DNA of 64,000 nt from Mogibacterium sp. (GCA_017404265.1 JAFRCS010000005.1:41793-105792); one strand, 5' to 3'; numbered from the stretch's first letter, positions 41,538-50,189 are shown. Program-made: numbers and translations. Notes: a model not told the origin generated them from the sequence alone.

Positions 41538-42782
41538 ATGTATCAAAACGACTCTGACAACAGTGAAAAGTACATACTGGTCGCTGTAGCGACAGGCAAT
41601 GAAGAGGCGGCATGGGACTCACTTGACGAACTTGCCGATCTTTTGGATACGGCCGGAGGCTTCACTGTCTGTCAGGTAGTCCAGAACCTGGATCACCCTG
41701 ACAAAGCCACATACATAGGCAAGGGCAAGGCTCTTGAGATAAAGGAGACTATAGAGATCCATGAGGCGGACGGCATCATTTGCGATGATGAGCTGACTGC
41801 TTCACAGATGCGGAATCTCTCCGAGATAACAGGCGCTAAGGTCATAGACAGGACGACTCTCATACTGGATATCTTTGCAGCCCATGCCCGTACAAGAGAG
41901 GGCAAGCTGCAGGTAGAGATAGCCCAGCAGAAATACAGATACGCAAGGCTGAGGGGCATGGGCGAGGCTCTGTCAAGGCTCGGCGCCGGCATAGGCACCA
42001 GAGGCCCTGGCGAGACCAAGCTTGAGACCGACAGGCGCGTCATACAAAAGCGAATAAAGATACTCTCGGATGATATTGAGGCCATGAAGAGGGCCCGGGA
42101 CACGGCCAGAAAGAAGCGCTCTACCAATGCCGTGCCGACAGTTGCCATAGTGGGCTATACCAACGCGGGCAAGTCGACATTACTGAACAGGCTGACGGGT
42201 TCCGATGTGCTTTCAGAAGACAAACTCTTTGCCACGCTCGATCCTACCACAAGATCAGCTGAGCTCCCGGACGGGCAGCAAGTGCTGTTCACAGACACAG
42301 TAGGCTTCATAAACAAGCTGCCGCACAATCTGGTCGACGCATTCAGGAGCACGCTTGAAGAAGCGGGGTATGCGGATATCATAGTGCATGTCATAGACGC
42401 ATCCAGCCCTCAGGCAGAGATGCACCGCAAGGTGGTGAAAGACACGCTAATAGACCTTGGCATTACCGACAAGCCTGTCATAACAGTCTGGAACAAATCC
42501 GACCTTGTTGAAGAAGACGCGCTCTTTATGGACTTTGAGGCGGATGCATCGGTAAAGATCTCCGCAAAGACCGGAGAGGGCATGGATGCTTTCTTTGATG
42601 AGGTAGCGAGGATACTGAGAGAAAGCAGAGTCAGCGTGGATGCGGTCATACCGTATAAGGATGCTGCTCTTGTAGCTGAGATAAGAAAGAACGGCCAGCT
42701 TCTTTCAGAAGAATATGAAGAAGATGGCGTACATATAAAAGCCTATGTGCCAAGAGCGCTGGCGAACAAGATGGGAAGATAA
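41538..42782 (+). CDS. hflX: ribosome-associated GTPase HflX
   Basis: The start is set at the ATG at 41538; a TTG at 41523 is also in frame. The 414 residues show the HflX N-terminal domain (LADLLDTAGG, DKATYIGKGKALEIK), the glycine-rich linker SRLGAGIGTRGPGETKLETDRR, G1 VGYTNAGKSTL, G3 DTVGFI, NKSD and SAKTGEG. HflX rescues or splits stalled ribosomes under stress. The ribosome-binding box is weak. The gene sits beside mnmM, as in many Bacillota. Confidence 0.95.
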   Translation: MYQNDSDNSEKYILVAVATGNEEAAWDSLDELADLLDTAGGFTVCQVVQNLDHPDKATYIGKGKALEIKETIEIHEADGIICDDELTASQMRNLSEITGAKVIDRTTLILDIFAAHARTREGKLQVEIAQQKYRYARLRGMGEALSRLGAGIGTRGPGETKLETDRRVIQKRIKILSDDIEAMKRARDTARKKRSTNAVPTVAIVGYTNAGKSTLLNRLTGSDVLSEDKLFATLDPTTRSAELPDGQQVLFTDTVGFINKLPHNLVDAFRSTLEEAGYADIIVHVIDASSPQAEMHRKVVKDTLIDLGITDKPVITVWNKSDLVEEDALFMDFEADASVKISAKTGEGMDAFFDEVARILRESRVSVDAVIPYKDAALVAEIRKNGQLLSEEYEEDGVHIKAYVPRALANKMGR

Positions 42783-42859
42783 TAAGAACCAAATAACTGA
42801 CAATTGTTGGTGCGAGATGAACTATAGCGATTCTGATTCTGAATTGTAGAGGTAACACC

Positions 42860-44416
42860 ATGTTCGAAAAGGTCAAGAAAGTCAATATTGATAAGATATC
42901 GAGTGATCTTAAAAGCAAAACTGAGAAACTCGTTGATTCCATATCTGATGCTGTTGATGATTTGGGAGATTCGACTCAGGTGATAACGGAAAAGTTGACA
43001 AAACTCGTAGAAAGCGAGCCTAGTGAAAACAAAATGAACAATGGTCACATTACCATCGATGTAGATGTTATCGGACCACAGAAAGAGGACGACGTATTTA
43101 TTGACATTGAAGAGGCAGAGCCTGAAAAAGCCAAAAGCGCATTTGATTATTTAAAGGAAGAGATTAGAGAGCGTTCTTCCGAGAAGCAGGATCTTAAGGA
43201 GGCAATAAAAAAAGAGGAATTAAGGCTTGCTGCTGCTAGAGAAGAAGCAAGAAATAAGAATGTCCTGCGTAAAATCAAGGTTGTTGATAATGCATATTCA
43301 AAGAAAGAAATAGAAAGAGACGAACAGGCTCTTATCGATTATAAAAATGCTGAAAAGAAAAAAATCGATGAAGCGAGAGTTCAAAGAAGTAGGGAAATAG
43401 CAAGTAAAAACAAAAAGCCTATCGCTGTTGCCTTAGCAAGCATTGTGGCAGCTTGTGGGATTTTCGGTGGGGTTTCAACTCATTCTCACAATGTAGCCTT
43501 GTCAGAAGATTATAACTATGCGGTCTCCTGTATCATGGAAGAACAGTATGAGGACGCAGTTAATACGCTCAGTGGACTCGACTACAATGACTCCGGAGCT
43601 TTGTGGGATTATGCATATGTTCAATCAGAACTGGAATCATATAAAGGCAACCCGGAAGACATGCTCAATTCATTAACCATTATCGATAATATCGATAATG
43701 AGGAGGTAAGAGTTCAATACAACGATGCCTGCAAAGAACTGGAACTGGCTGATGAGATACAGGATGATATTGATAATATAAAGTTTACAACAGTGGAAGA
43801 CATTTCTGAAGAAAAACTATCTGAGATAGAGATGTTAACTGCCAAATTGGATAAGAGATATCAAATACTTCTTTCAACCGATTCGTATGACTTGGCTATA
43901 AGGGTGCTTGAGAATGTAAACAATGACACAGACGCTGGTAGATTAATGGCTGCCATAAATAGTTTGGGGGATATATCGCTTGATTCCAAAGATGTGTTAG
44001 ACGATTTAAGAAATACATATAATAACTTGTCATCAGCGGATAAAGAAACAATATTGAATTATAAAACTCTTACTACCGCTGAGAGTACATATGCATCTCT
44101 TAAGAAGGCGGAAGATGAGAGAATAGCAGCAGAAAAGAAGGCCGAGGAGGAAAGAATAGCAGCAGAAAAGAAGGCCGAAGAAGAGGCGCGCATTGCAGCA
44201 GAGGCAGCGGCTGCAAAAGAAAAGGAAGATCAAGAAAAAGCCAGCATGACCGTATATGTCACAAAGACTGGAAAGAAGTATCATCATGAATGGTGTAGCT
44301 ATTTAAAATCAATAGGCGGGACATACACTCAAGGGAATGCACTTCGATGTGGTTATGAACCTTGCTCAAAATGCATACATTATGATGAAGTACCAAGTTA
44401 TTATCGTGATTATTAG
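42860..44416 (+). CDS. membrane-anchored coiled-coil protein with C-terminal Cys/His motif
   Basis: The 518 residues are: an N-terminal helical part (MFEKVKKVNIDKIS), an acidic region, a coiled coil (about 95-195), one membrane helix (IAVALASIVAACGIFGGV, about 193-212), a TPR-like helical region and a second coiled coil made partly of repeated AEKKAEEERIA units (about 418-460). It ends in a 45-residue motif YVTKTGKKYHHEWCSYLK...CGYEPCSKC that looks like a metal-binding Cys/His cluster seen at the ends of several extracellular bacterial proteins. It is AT-rich, unlike its neighbours, so likely acquired. The function is unknown. Confidence 0.72.
   Translation: MFEKVKKVNIDKISSDLKSKTEKLVDSISDAVDDLGDSTQVITEKLTKLVESEPSENKMNNGHITIDVDVIGPQKEDDVFIDIEEAEPEKAKSAFDYLKEEIRERSSEKQDLKEAIKKEELRLAAAREEARNKNVLRKIKVVDNAYSKKEIERDEQALIDYKNAEKKKIDEARVQRSREIASKNKKPIAVALASIVAACGIFGGVSTHSHNVALSEDYNYAVSCIMEEQYEDAVNTLSGLDYNDSGALWDYAYVQSELESYKGNPEDMLNSLTIIDNIDNEEVRVQYNDACKELELADEIQDDIDNIKFTTVEDISEEKLSEIEMLTAKLDKRYQILLSTDSYDLAIRVLENVNNDTDAGRLMAAINSLGDISLDSKDVLDDLRNTYNNLSSADKETILNYKTLTTAESTYASLKKAEDERIAAEKKAEEERIAAEKKAEEEARIAAEAAAAKEKEDQEKASMTVYVTKTGKKYHHEWCSYLKSIGGTYTQGNALRCGYEPCSKCIHYDEVPSYYRDY
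44120..44178 (+). repeat. 26-bp direct repeat inside the coiled-coil gene
   Basis: The stretch 44120-44145 is repeated exactly at 44153-44178 with a 33-bp period, encoding the tandem ERIAAEKKAEE units. It is likely to change copy number by slippage. Confidence 0.75.
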
Positions 44417-44459
44417 CTTAATCTTACGTGAATTGTAAGTGACACGAAAGGGGATAACC

Positions 44460-44978
44460 ATGAGCAATTTTGAAGAGTATTTTGACAAAGCAAAAGACAT
44501 TGCTGATGACGCCCGTGAAGGGGCCATGGATGTTGCTGATGAAGTCATGAGCAAGGTCAGAGAACTCACTGACGACGGCAGGAAGGTAAAAGAACTCAAG
44601 AAGAATGCCAAAGAGCAGGCGTCATCGCTTTCTCTTGGCGTAAAGGAAAAAGTGCAGGGGTTCTTCCAGGACGCCGGTGCTGCCGGTGAGATAAAGAAGG
44701 GCATCGCTGAGCTTGAGGCGCTGCCGGAATTCGAAGGCTCCATACTGTATTCGATGGAGATACAGGCGCTTATCAGCGACCTTAAGAGGCTCGAACTTAT
44801 CATCAACGACGGCCGCATGGACAAGGACTCTGTAATTGAAGAGATCAAGAGAGTCGTAGAAAAGGTGCAGCCGGCCGCTGAAATTGAGGCAGGCAATCTG
44901 GAGCAGCTGTCAATAGAGCAGGCAAAGGCCATCTCGTTCAATGCCTGCCTGAGAGCGCTGGATGCGATAGGAGAGTAG
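44460..44978 (+). CDS. unknown helical protein, 172 residues
   Basis: The start at 44460 follows AAAGGGGATAACC; the Met at 44439 in the same frame lies before that box. The protein is nearly all helix, rich in Glu, Lys and Ala (FEEYFDKAKDIADDAREGAMDVADEVMSKV), with no membrane part. It resembles the N-terminal region of the preceding membrane protein in style, which also begins with short amphipathic repeats. I do not recognise a family. It ends 3 bases before an isochorismatase-like gene. Confidence 0.65.
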   Translation: MSNFEEYFDKAKDIADDAREGAMDVADEVMSKVRELTDDGRKVKELKKNAKEQASSLSLGVKEKVQGFFQDAGAAGEIKKGIAELEALPEFEGSILYSMEIQALISDLKRLELIINDGRMDKDSVIEEIKRVVEKVQPAAEIEAGNLEQLSIEQAKAISFNACLRALDAIGE

Positions 44979-44981
44979 ACT

Positions 44982-45503
44982 ATGAGAAAGTTACTTGTCG
45001 TTGTTGACATGCAGAACGACTTTATTGACGGGGCCCTTGGAACTGCGGAGGCCCTTGCGATCGTAGAGAACGTGAAAGCTAAGATACGCGAGTATGATCA
45101 GAAGGACATCTTCGTGACAATGGACACTCATGCTCCGGACTACCTGAGCACACAGGAGGGCAGGAACCTCCCTGTTGAGCACTGCATCAAAGGGACTGAA
45201 GGCTGGCAGCTGAGAAGCGACATAGCAGAGCTTCTGCCTAAGGCCAAAGTATATGAGAAACCTACATTCGGCAGTACAAGGCTTGCGGAGGATATCGCAA
45301 AGATAGCTGCTGAGGAAGATATAGAAATAGAACTGATTGGACTGTGCACGGACATTTGCGTTGTGTCCAACGCGCTGCTGCTGAAGGCTACGATGCCTGA
45401 GGTTCCGATCTCGGTGGATCCTGCGTGCTGCGCAGGTGTGACACCTGAATCGCACGAGGCCGCGCTAAAGACCATGCAGATGTGCCAGATCATGCAGAAA
45501 TAA
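44982..45503 (+). CDS. isochorismatase-like cysteine hydrolase, nicotinamidase type
   Basis: The 173-residue protein has VVVDMQNDFIDGALG (catalytic Asp at residue 9), the metal-site DTHAPDY, HCIKGTEGW, YEKPTFGST with the catalytic Lys, and the nucleophile Cys in GLCTDICVVSN, with a cis-peptide-like VSN. This is the pattern of nicotinamidases/isochorismatase family hydrolases. It may convert nicotinamide to nicotinate, supporting NAD recycling; Sir2 and ARH enzymes encoded in the window act on NAD-derived groups. The next gene encodes a macro domain. Confidence 0.9.
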   Translation: MRKLLVVVDMQNDFIDGALGTAEALAIVENVKAKIREYDQKDIFVTMDTHAPDYLSTQEGRNLPVEHCIKGTEGWQLRSDIAELLPKAKVYEKPTFGSTRLAEDIAKIAAEEDIEIELIGLCTDICVVSNALLLKATMPEVPISVDPACCAGVTPESHEAALKTMQMCQIMQK

Positions 45504-45514
45504 AGGAGAGGCTT

Positions 45515-46042
45515 ATGAGTTCAATAGATATTAGACTTATTGGGATCACAGACCTTGATACTGACTGCATAGTGAATGCTGCCAACAGCAGGCTTGCCAT
45601 GGGCAGCGGTGTTTGCGGTGCCATCTTCAGATATGCTGGAATCCGCAAGCTGACCGAAGCCTGCGACGCTATCGGATACTGTCCGACGGGCAAGGCGGTG
45701 ATCACTCCGGGATTTGATCTTAAGGCAAAGTACGTGGTACATGCGGTAGGGCCTGTCTGGCACGGCGGCATGAATCACGAGCCGGAGGACCTCTACAGCT
45801 GCTACAAGGAGTCGCTCGACAGGGCAAAGGAGAATGAATGCCATTCTATAGGATTCCCGCTCATATCGTCCGGCATCTTCGGCTACCCGAAGGCAAAGGC
45901 ATGGGAGGCGGCTCTCAGCGCCTGCCGCGACTGGATCAATGAGAATCCTGATTACAACATGGACATAGTATTTGCCGTGCTCGATAAGGACATACTCGAG
46001 ATGGGCAAGAACATCCAGGGCATGAGTAAGACAGGGTGGTAA
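45515..46042 (+). CDS. macro-domain protein, O-acetyl-ADP-ribose deacetylase type
   Basis: The start at 45515 follows AAAGGAGAGGCTT. The 175 residues match the macro fold: IRLIGITDLDTDCIVNAANS, GSGVCGAIFRYAG, CPTGKAVITPGFDL, YVVHAVGP, and GFPLISSGIFGYPKAKAWEAAL. Such proteins bind ADP-ribose and remove acetyl or ADP-ribose groups; one substrate is the O-acetyl-ADP-ribose made by Sir2. It directly follows the nicotinamidase-like gene, strengthening an NAD/ADP-ribose link. Confidence 0.93.
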   Translation: MSSIDIRLIGITDLDTDCIVNAANSRLAMGSGVCGAIFRYAGIRKLTEACDAIGYCPTGKAVITPGFDLKAKYVVHAVGPVWHGGMNHEPEDLYSCYKESLDRAKENECHSIGFPLISSGIFGYPKAKAWEAALSACRDWINENPDYNMDIVFAVLDKDILEMGKNIQGMSKTGW

Positions 46043-46043
46043 T

Positions 46044-46424
46044 ATGTCAGCTGTACTTATGCGGGCGGTGATCGCCATAACACTGGCTCTTGTATGCTAT
46101 ACCATCGGAGTCTGGTGGGAGCACAAAGATAAAGTGCTGAGGCCTGTCCACCTGGTATTCTTTTGGCTTGGTCTGATCCTTGACGCGACAGGGACACATG
46201 CCATGACAATTCTGGCAGGCGATGCTGCAAGCGGCCTTACAGGGGTGCATGGGATCACAGGGTTGATAGCGATAGTCTTGATGTTCATCCATGCAGTATG
46301 GGCTACGGCTGTTTTGATTCGGAAAGATGAAAACAGTATGCACACATTCCATCGCTTCAGCATAACAGTCTGGTCTATATGGCTGGTGCCATTCATTATT
46401 GGAATGTTCATGGGCATGCATTAA
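46044..46424 (+). CDS. HsmA-like small membrane protein
   Basis: The 126-residue protein has four membrane helices with conserved His: VWWEHKDK, PVHLVFFWLGLILDATGTHAM, GVHGITGLIAIVLMFIHAVWA, and FHRFSITVWSIWLVPF. This matches the HsmA family (TIGR03987-like), which has no proven role. The histidines spread over three helices would allow haem or metal binding. The start is two bases after the macro-domain gene. Confidence 0.8.
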   Translation: MSAVLMRAVIAITLALVCYTIGVWWEHKDKVLRPVHLVFFWLGLILDATGTHAMTILAGDAASGLTGVHGITGLIAIVLMFIHAVWATAVLIRKDENSMHTFHRFSITVWSIWLVPFIIGMFMGMH

Positions 46425-46438
46425 AAGAGGTAATAGAT

Positions 46439-46831
46439 ATGAGCGAACTGAAAACAGGAATAAAGTGCACAAAGGAACTGACTGTTACTGAAGACGTGAC
46501 TGCAGCTGCGCTGGACAGCGGTGGTCTTGCAGTATATGCGACCCCGGCCATGATAGCTCTGATGGAATTTGCTGCCTGGGATAGTGTTGAGGATTGTATG
46601 GAAGAAGGCCGTACAACTGTCGGAATGCTGATGAACGTAAAGCATCTTTCTGCGACTCCTGTAGGGATGCATGTCAGGGCAGAAAGCGAACTTGTTGAGA
46701 TCGAAAGGCGCAGACTTGTGTTCAAAGTCGCGGCCTATGATGATGCCGGGCTCATCGGTGAAGGGACTCATGAGAGATTCATCATCGACACAGACAGATT
46801 CATGAGCGCAGCGGAGGCAAAGAAACAATAG
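46439..46831 (+). CDS. hotdog-fold thioesterase, fluoroacetyl-CoA thioesterase-like
   Basis: The start at 46439 has AAAGAGG upstream. The 130 residues show the hotdog pattern of the FlK-like thioesterases: a first strand TKELTVTEDV, LAVYATPAMIALMEFAAWD with the helix Glu, TTVGMLMNVKHLSATPVGMHV, and ERRRLVFKVAAYD with a late GEGTHERFII. These enzymes cleave short acyl-CoA thioesters. It probably protects CoA pools. A VOC gene follows 13 bases later. Confidence 0.88.
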   Translation: MSELKTGIKCTKELTVTEDVTAAALDSGGLAVYATPAMIALMEFAAWDSVEDCMEEGRTTVGMLMNVKHLSATPVGMHVRAESELVEIERRRLVFKVAAYDDAGLIGEGTHERFIIDTDRFMSAAEAKKQ

Positions 46832-46844
46832 GAGGGGTAAGACT

Positions 46845-47216
46845 ATGAGATTCAAAATGATACATGAGAACTTCAACGTCAGCGATCTTGATGTCTCACT
46901 GAAGTTCTATGAGAAGGCGCTGGGCCTTAAGGAGATAAGACGGAAGGTAGCCGAGGACGGTTCATTCATTATAGTTTACGTGGGAAACGATGAGGCCGAC
47001 TTCGAACTCGAACTCACATGGCTTGCCGAGCATCCACAGAAATACGACCTCGGCGAAGAGGAATTCCACCTGGCGTTCCGCGTCGACGACTTCGAAGCTG
47101 CACATAAGCTCCATGAAGAGATGGGCTGCATAGCATTTGAGAACCATTCAATGGGCATTTATTTCATCACCGATCCGGATGGATATTGGCTTGAGATAAT
47201 ACCAACAAGAGATTAG
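46845..47216 (+). CDS. VOC-family protein, glyoxalase I-like
   Basis: The 123-residue protein has MIHENFNVSDLDVSLKFYEKALGL with the first metal His, the ELELTW strand with Glu, a middle His in EFHLAFRV, and the final Glu in GYWLEIIP. This is the lactoylglutathione lyase-like arrangement of metal residues. It may detoxify methylglyoxal or act on another vicinal oxygen substrate. It follows the thioesterase gene by 13 bases, with AGGAGGGG before its start. Confidence 0.9.
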   Translation: MRFKMIHENFNVSDLDVSLKFYEKALGLKEIRRKVAEDGSFIIVYVGNDEADFELELTWLAEHPQKYDLGEEEFHLAFRVDDFEAAHKLHEEMGCIAFENHSMGIYFITDPDGYWLEIIPTRD

Positions 47217-47234
47217 AACAGAAAGGGGAATAAG

Positions 47235-47633
47235 ATGAGCAAGGTAAATGATTTTCTTACAGAAGCAGGTGTTTTCTACTTAGCAACTGTTGATGGCGAC
47301 CAGCCTAAGGTAAGGCCTCTTGGCGCGCACATGGAGATGGACGGCAAGGTCCTCTTTGGCGTTGGAGATTTCAAGGAAGTGTATAAGCAGCTCCTGGCAA
47401 ATCCTAAGGTCGAGATCGCTTGCGCAAAGCCTGACGGACACTGGCTGCGCTACACAGGTAAGGTCGTATTTGAGACGGATCCGAAGTATGCGGAAGCAAG
47501 TCTTGATGCGATGCCTCAGCTTCGCGGCATATACAACGATGAGACAGGCCACAAGCTGATGATGTTCCACCTTGAGGACGCGACTGCGGTCGATATCCCT
47601 ATGATGGGACCTGGCGAGGATCTGCTGAAATAG
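47235..47633 (+). CDS. pyridoxamine 5'-phosphate oxidase-like flavin protein
   Basis: The 132-residue split-barrel protein has GVFYLATVDGDQPKVRPLGAHM (flavin-binding strand), GKVLFGVGDFKEVYKQL, and PKVEIACAKPDGHWLRYTGKVVFE. This is the short PNPOx-like family found in Clostridia; members bind FMN or F420 and reduce varied substrates. It belongs to the chain of small metabolic genes running from 45.0 to 48.0 kb with gaps under 20 bases. Confidence 0.88.
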   Translation: MSKVNDFLTEAGVFYLATVDGDQPKVRPLGAHMEMDGKVLFGVGDFKEVYKQLLANPKVEIACAKPDGHWLRYTGKVVFETDPKYAEASLDAMPQLRGIYNDETGHKLMMFHLEDATAVDIPMMGPGEDLLK

Positions 47634-47654
47634 AAAGAAAGTGAGGTCGTGGAA

Positions 47655-47939
47655 ATGATAGTCCTGAACGTTACATATAAGTGCAAGCCGGGCATGCGCG
47701 AGGCATTCCTGGATGCCATAAAGGCTGAGGGTCTTGACGCGGCAAGCCGCGCTGAGGAGGGCAACTGCAAGTACGATTACTACTTTGCAGCGGACTGCCC
47801 GGATGAGCTGTTTCTCTTAGAGCATTGGCGTGACGCCGAAGCGGTAGCGATCCATAATGAGATGCCGCACCTCAAGAGACTTGGCGAGCTTAAGAAGGAC
47901 TTTGTCGACGAGACTGACCTTAAGAAATACACGGTCTGA
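47655..47939 (+). CDS. antibiotic biosynthesis monooxygenase-domain protein
   Basis: I favour the ATG at 47655 over the GTG at 47649 because of the spacing from GTGAGGT. The 94 residues are a ferredoxin-like dimer fold: VLNVTYKCKPGMREAFLDAI, GNCKYDYYFAADCPDELFLLEHW and AIHNEMPHLKRL, as in YgiN-like quinol monooxygenases. It may oxidise a quinone-like or small aromatic compound. It is the last of the small redox genes here. Confidence 0.85.
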   Translation: MIVLNVTYKCKPGMREAFLDAIKAEGLDAASRAEEGNCKYDYYFAADCPDELFLLEHWRDAEAVAIHNEMPHLKRLGELKKDFVDETDLKKYTV

Positions 47940-47956
47940 CCGCATAGGAGGCTGGC

Positions 47957-48691
47957 ATGGGACTTTTTAAAAAGAAAGAGAAAAGGCCGGCGGAGTATCT
48001 TGAGGAAAACCGCAGGCTGCTTGACGAGTTCAACGTAACGAAGGCATGGGGCATCAAGAAATACAGGGTGGCCACGCAGTTCGTTTACGATGCAGATAAA
48101 AGGCAGTTTGTCGTGGTAGAAGGCCCGGTCGAAGATCCGTCAGTGGACTTCAGGGACAAGAACCCGGATGTCATCAGCTTTGACCAGGTGAAGGATGTTT
48201 GGCTTGAGGTGGACGAGTACTGGACTGAGGGAAATGGCGAATTCGAACCTAGGCCAATCAATCAGAACCTTCTGCAGGAGAAGTACAAGGACGTCTACTG
48301 GCGGTACGATTTCTACCTTAACATCGAGACCGACCATCCGTATGCGGGCACTATCAGATATCAGATGAACTTCAAGCCGACCATAACGAAGGTGCCGCAG
48401 CACGGCATAATGTTTAAGCGCGGAGTCGGCATCGGCGGCACATACAGGGGCGAGGAGATAGAGCAGCTGGCGCTTGAGCTTCAGGCATTTGGAGAAGACG
48501 AGCAGAAGATAGAAGACGTCAAGAGAAAGCTGGATATCATCCTTGTTAAGAACAAGGGCAAGACTCTTCTTCAGGGCGTTGGAGACAATCTTATCAGGGA
48601 CGCTAAGAACGAGATATATTTCAAGAAGCTGGCCAACATGGGAGCTCACGTTGACAGGGCAGCTCGCATATCAAAGCTGCTTCTTGGATAA
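47957..48691 (+). CDS. unknown 244-residue protein
   Basis: The protein starts with a basic patch (GLFKKKEKRPAEYLEENRRLL), then a strand-rich middle (about 35-160) with FVVVEGPVEDPSVDF, ISFDQVKDVWLEVDEYW and YWRYDFYLNIETDHPYAG, and ends in helices with RKLDIILVKNKG. The middle resembles DUF4428-type proteins in layout. There are no membrane helices. A good AGGAGG is present. I cannot assign a function. Confidence 0.6.
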   Translation: MGLFKKKEKRPAEYLEENRRLLDEFNVTKAWGIKKYRVATQFVYDADKRQFVVVEGPVEDPSVDFRDKNPDVISFDQVKDVWLEVDEYWTEGNGEFEPRPINQNLLQEKYKDVYWRYDFYLNIETDHPYAGTIRYQMNFKPTITKVPQHGIMFKRGVGIGGTYRGEEIEQLALELQAFGEDEQKIEDVKRKLDIILVKNKGKTLLQGVGDNLIRDAKNEIYFKKLANMGAHVDRAARISKLLLG

Positions 48692-48701
48692 TGACTGAAA
48701 A

Positions 48702-49532
48702 ATGGACCAGAGAGAAGAACAAAAAGAGAAAAAGCCTGTCGTAGCGATATGCTACGACTTCGATAAGACCCTCTCTCCTGACAACATGCAGGCGCAGGGC
48801 TATCTTCAGGCGATCAGATATGAGTGCCAGGATGAATTCTGGAAGGAGACCAACGAGCTGGCAAGAGCCAACTGCATGGACTCCAATCTTGCGTGGATGT
48901 ATCTGATGCTTAAAGGTGCGCGAGGCAAGGAGATATTCAGGCGCGAGATGCTTGCTCGCTATGGCTCGCAGGTAGAGCTTTATGACGGTGTCTGCGAGTG
49001 GTTCGATCGCATCTGCCGCTACGGAGAAGAGCGCGGCATCACTGTAGAGCACTACATACTGTCATCAGGCCTCAAGGAGATGATAGAAGGCACCTGCATC
49101 GCTGATAAGCTCACTGCCATATTCGCCAGCTCGTTCTACTACGACGAGGCGGGCGTGGCCGTATGGCCGGCTCAGGTGGTCAACTACACCAGTAAGACGC
49201 AGTTTCTGTTCAGGATCTCCAAGGGCGTACTTGATGTTAACGACAATTCAGTAAACGACTACGTAGCTCCTGAAAATATTCGTGTACCCTTCACAAACAT
49301 GGTGTATATTGGCGACAGCGAGACGGATATCCCATGTATGAAGCTGGTAAACTCATACGGCGGATACTCGGTAGGAGTCTATGATCCTAAGACAGGTGAC
49401 AAGAGCAGAGTGCTGAAGCTTATGGATGAGCACAGAATAGGATACTTCGCGCCTGCGGACTATACCGAAGGATCTGAGATGGACGCTCTCATGAAGAGCA
49501 TCCTGGACAAGACCGCAGAGCGTTATAAATAA
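48702..49532 (+). CDS. HAD-superfamily phosphatase
   Basis: The 276 residues begin with a polar N-terminus and HAD motif I ICYDFDKTLSPDNMQ (D19 and D21), then a helical cap, motif II ILSSGLKEMIEG, a Lys in KTQFLFRISKG, and motif IV VYIGDSETDIPCMKLVN. The DFDKTL start is that of phosphoserine phosphatase-like enzymes, but the cap is larger. The substrate is unknown. It starts 10 bases after the previous gene. Confidence 0.88.
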   Translation: MDQREEQKEKKPVVAICYDFDKTLSPDNMQAQGYLQAIRYECQDEFWKETNELARANCMDSNLAWMYLMLKGARGKEIFRREMLARYGSQVELYDGVCEWFDRICRYGEERGITVEHYILSSGLKEMIEGTCIADKLTAIFASSFYYDEAGVAVWPAQVVNYTSKTQFLFRISKGVLDVNDNSVNDYVAPENIRVPFTNMVYIGDSETDIPCMKLVNSYGGYSVGVYDPKTGDKSRVLKLMDEHRIGYFAPADYTEGSEMDALMKSILDKTAERYK

Positions 49533-49543
49533 GGGGATAATGC

Positions 49544-49702
49544 ATGTATATGATAATACTGTACCTGATACTGGCATTCAGCCCGTTTCTGGTAAACATG
49601 TGTCTCAAGACCAAAACCAGAGCATGGATCACACTGATCGTGCTCACGCTCATTGTGGACATAGTGGTTTTGCTTTACATTTTTACAAAATACATAGGAT
49701 AA
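49544..49702 (+). CDS. 52-residue two-span membrane protein
   Basis: Below common length limits. AAGGGGA (49531-49537) precedes the ATG at 49544, and the frame runs to TAA at 49700. It contains two hydrophobic helices (IILYLILAFSPFLV and ITLIVLTLIVDIVVLLYIF) linked by a basic turn with KTKTR. A competing frame at 49540 gives a non-hydrophobic peptide and is rejected. The function is unknown. It sits between the HAD and flavodoxin genes. Confidence 0.65.
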   Translation: MYMIILYLILAFSPFLVNMCLKTKTRAWITLIVLTLIVDIVVLLYIFTKYIG

Positions 49703-49718
49703 AAGAGAGGTTTAAGAT

Positions 49719-50183
49719 ATGAAATCATTAGTAGCATATTTTTCAGCCAGCGGATATACTGCTTCACTGGCCAAAAGGGTGGCCGAGGCTGCGGACGCTG
49801 ACCTGTTTGAGATAAAGCCTGTTGATCCGTATACAGACACTGATCTCAGGTGGACTAACCCACTGGCAAGATGCAATAGAGAAAAGATCGGCAAGAAGGA
49901 CGTGCCTATCGCAAACAAGGTTGAGAATTTCGATCAGTACGACATGATATATATCGGATTCCCGGTATGGTATTATGCCGAGCCAAACATCATCGACACT
50001 TTTGTGAAGAGCTATGACTTCAGCGGCAAGAAGGTAGCGCTGTTTGCGACATCAGGCGGAAGCGATATAGCTAAGGCGCCGGGCAAGATGCAGCCTCTGA
50101 TGAAGGGCGAGATAGTAGGAGCCAGGCTGTTCAGAGCAGACGAGAGCTTCCCTGTGATCAAGACTTGGACAAACAGCCTGTAA
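49719..50183 (+). CDS. flavodoxin-like protein
   Basis: The 154 residues have the FMN phosphate loop VAYFSASGYTASLA, then FEIKPVDPYTDTDLRW, YIGFPVWYYAEPN with the aromatic flavin contact, and VALFATSGGSD. This is the NAD(P)H-dependent FMN-reductase/flavodoxin_4-like group common in anaerobes. It carries electrons or reduces small molecules. The selenoprotein gene starts 6 bases after its stop, so they may be expressed together. Confidence 0.9.
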   Translation: MKSLVAYFSASGYTASLAKRVAEAADADLFEIKPVDPYTDTDLRWTNPLARCNREKIGKKDVPIANKVENFDQYDMIYIGFPVWYYAEPNIIDTFVKSYDFSGKKVALFATSGGSDIAKAPGKMQPLMKGEIVGARLFRADESFPVIKTWTNSL

Positions 50184-50189
50184 GAAAGC

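Noticed and set aside
44120..44178. The direct repeat as a CRISPR-like array
   Set aside because: There are only two copies, inside a coding coiled coil with a heptad-like period; no spacers or cas genes.
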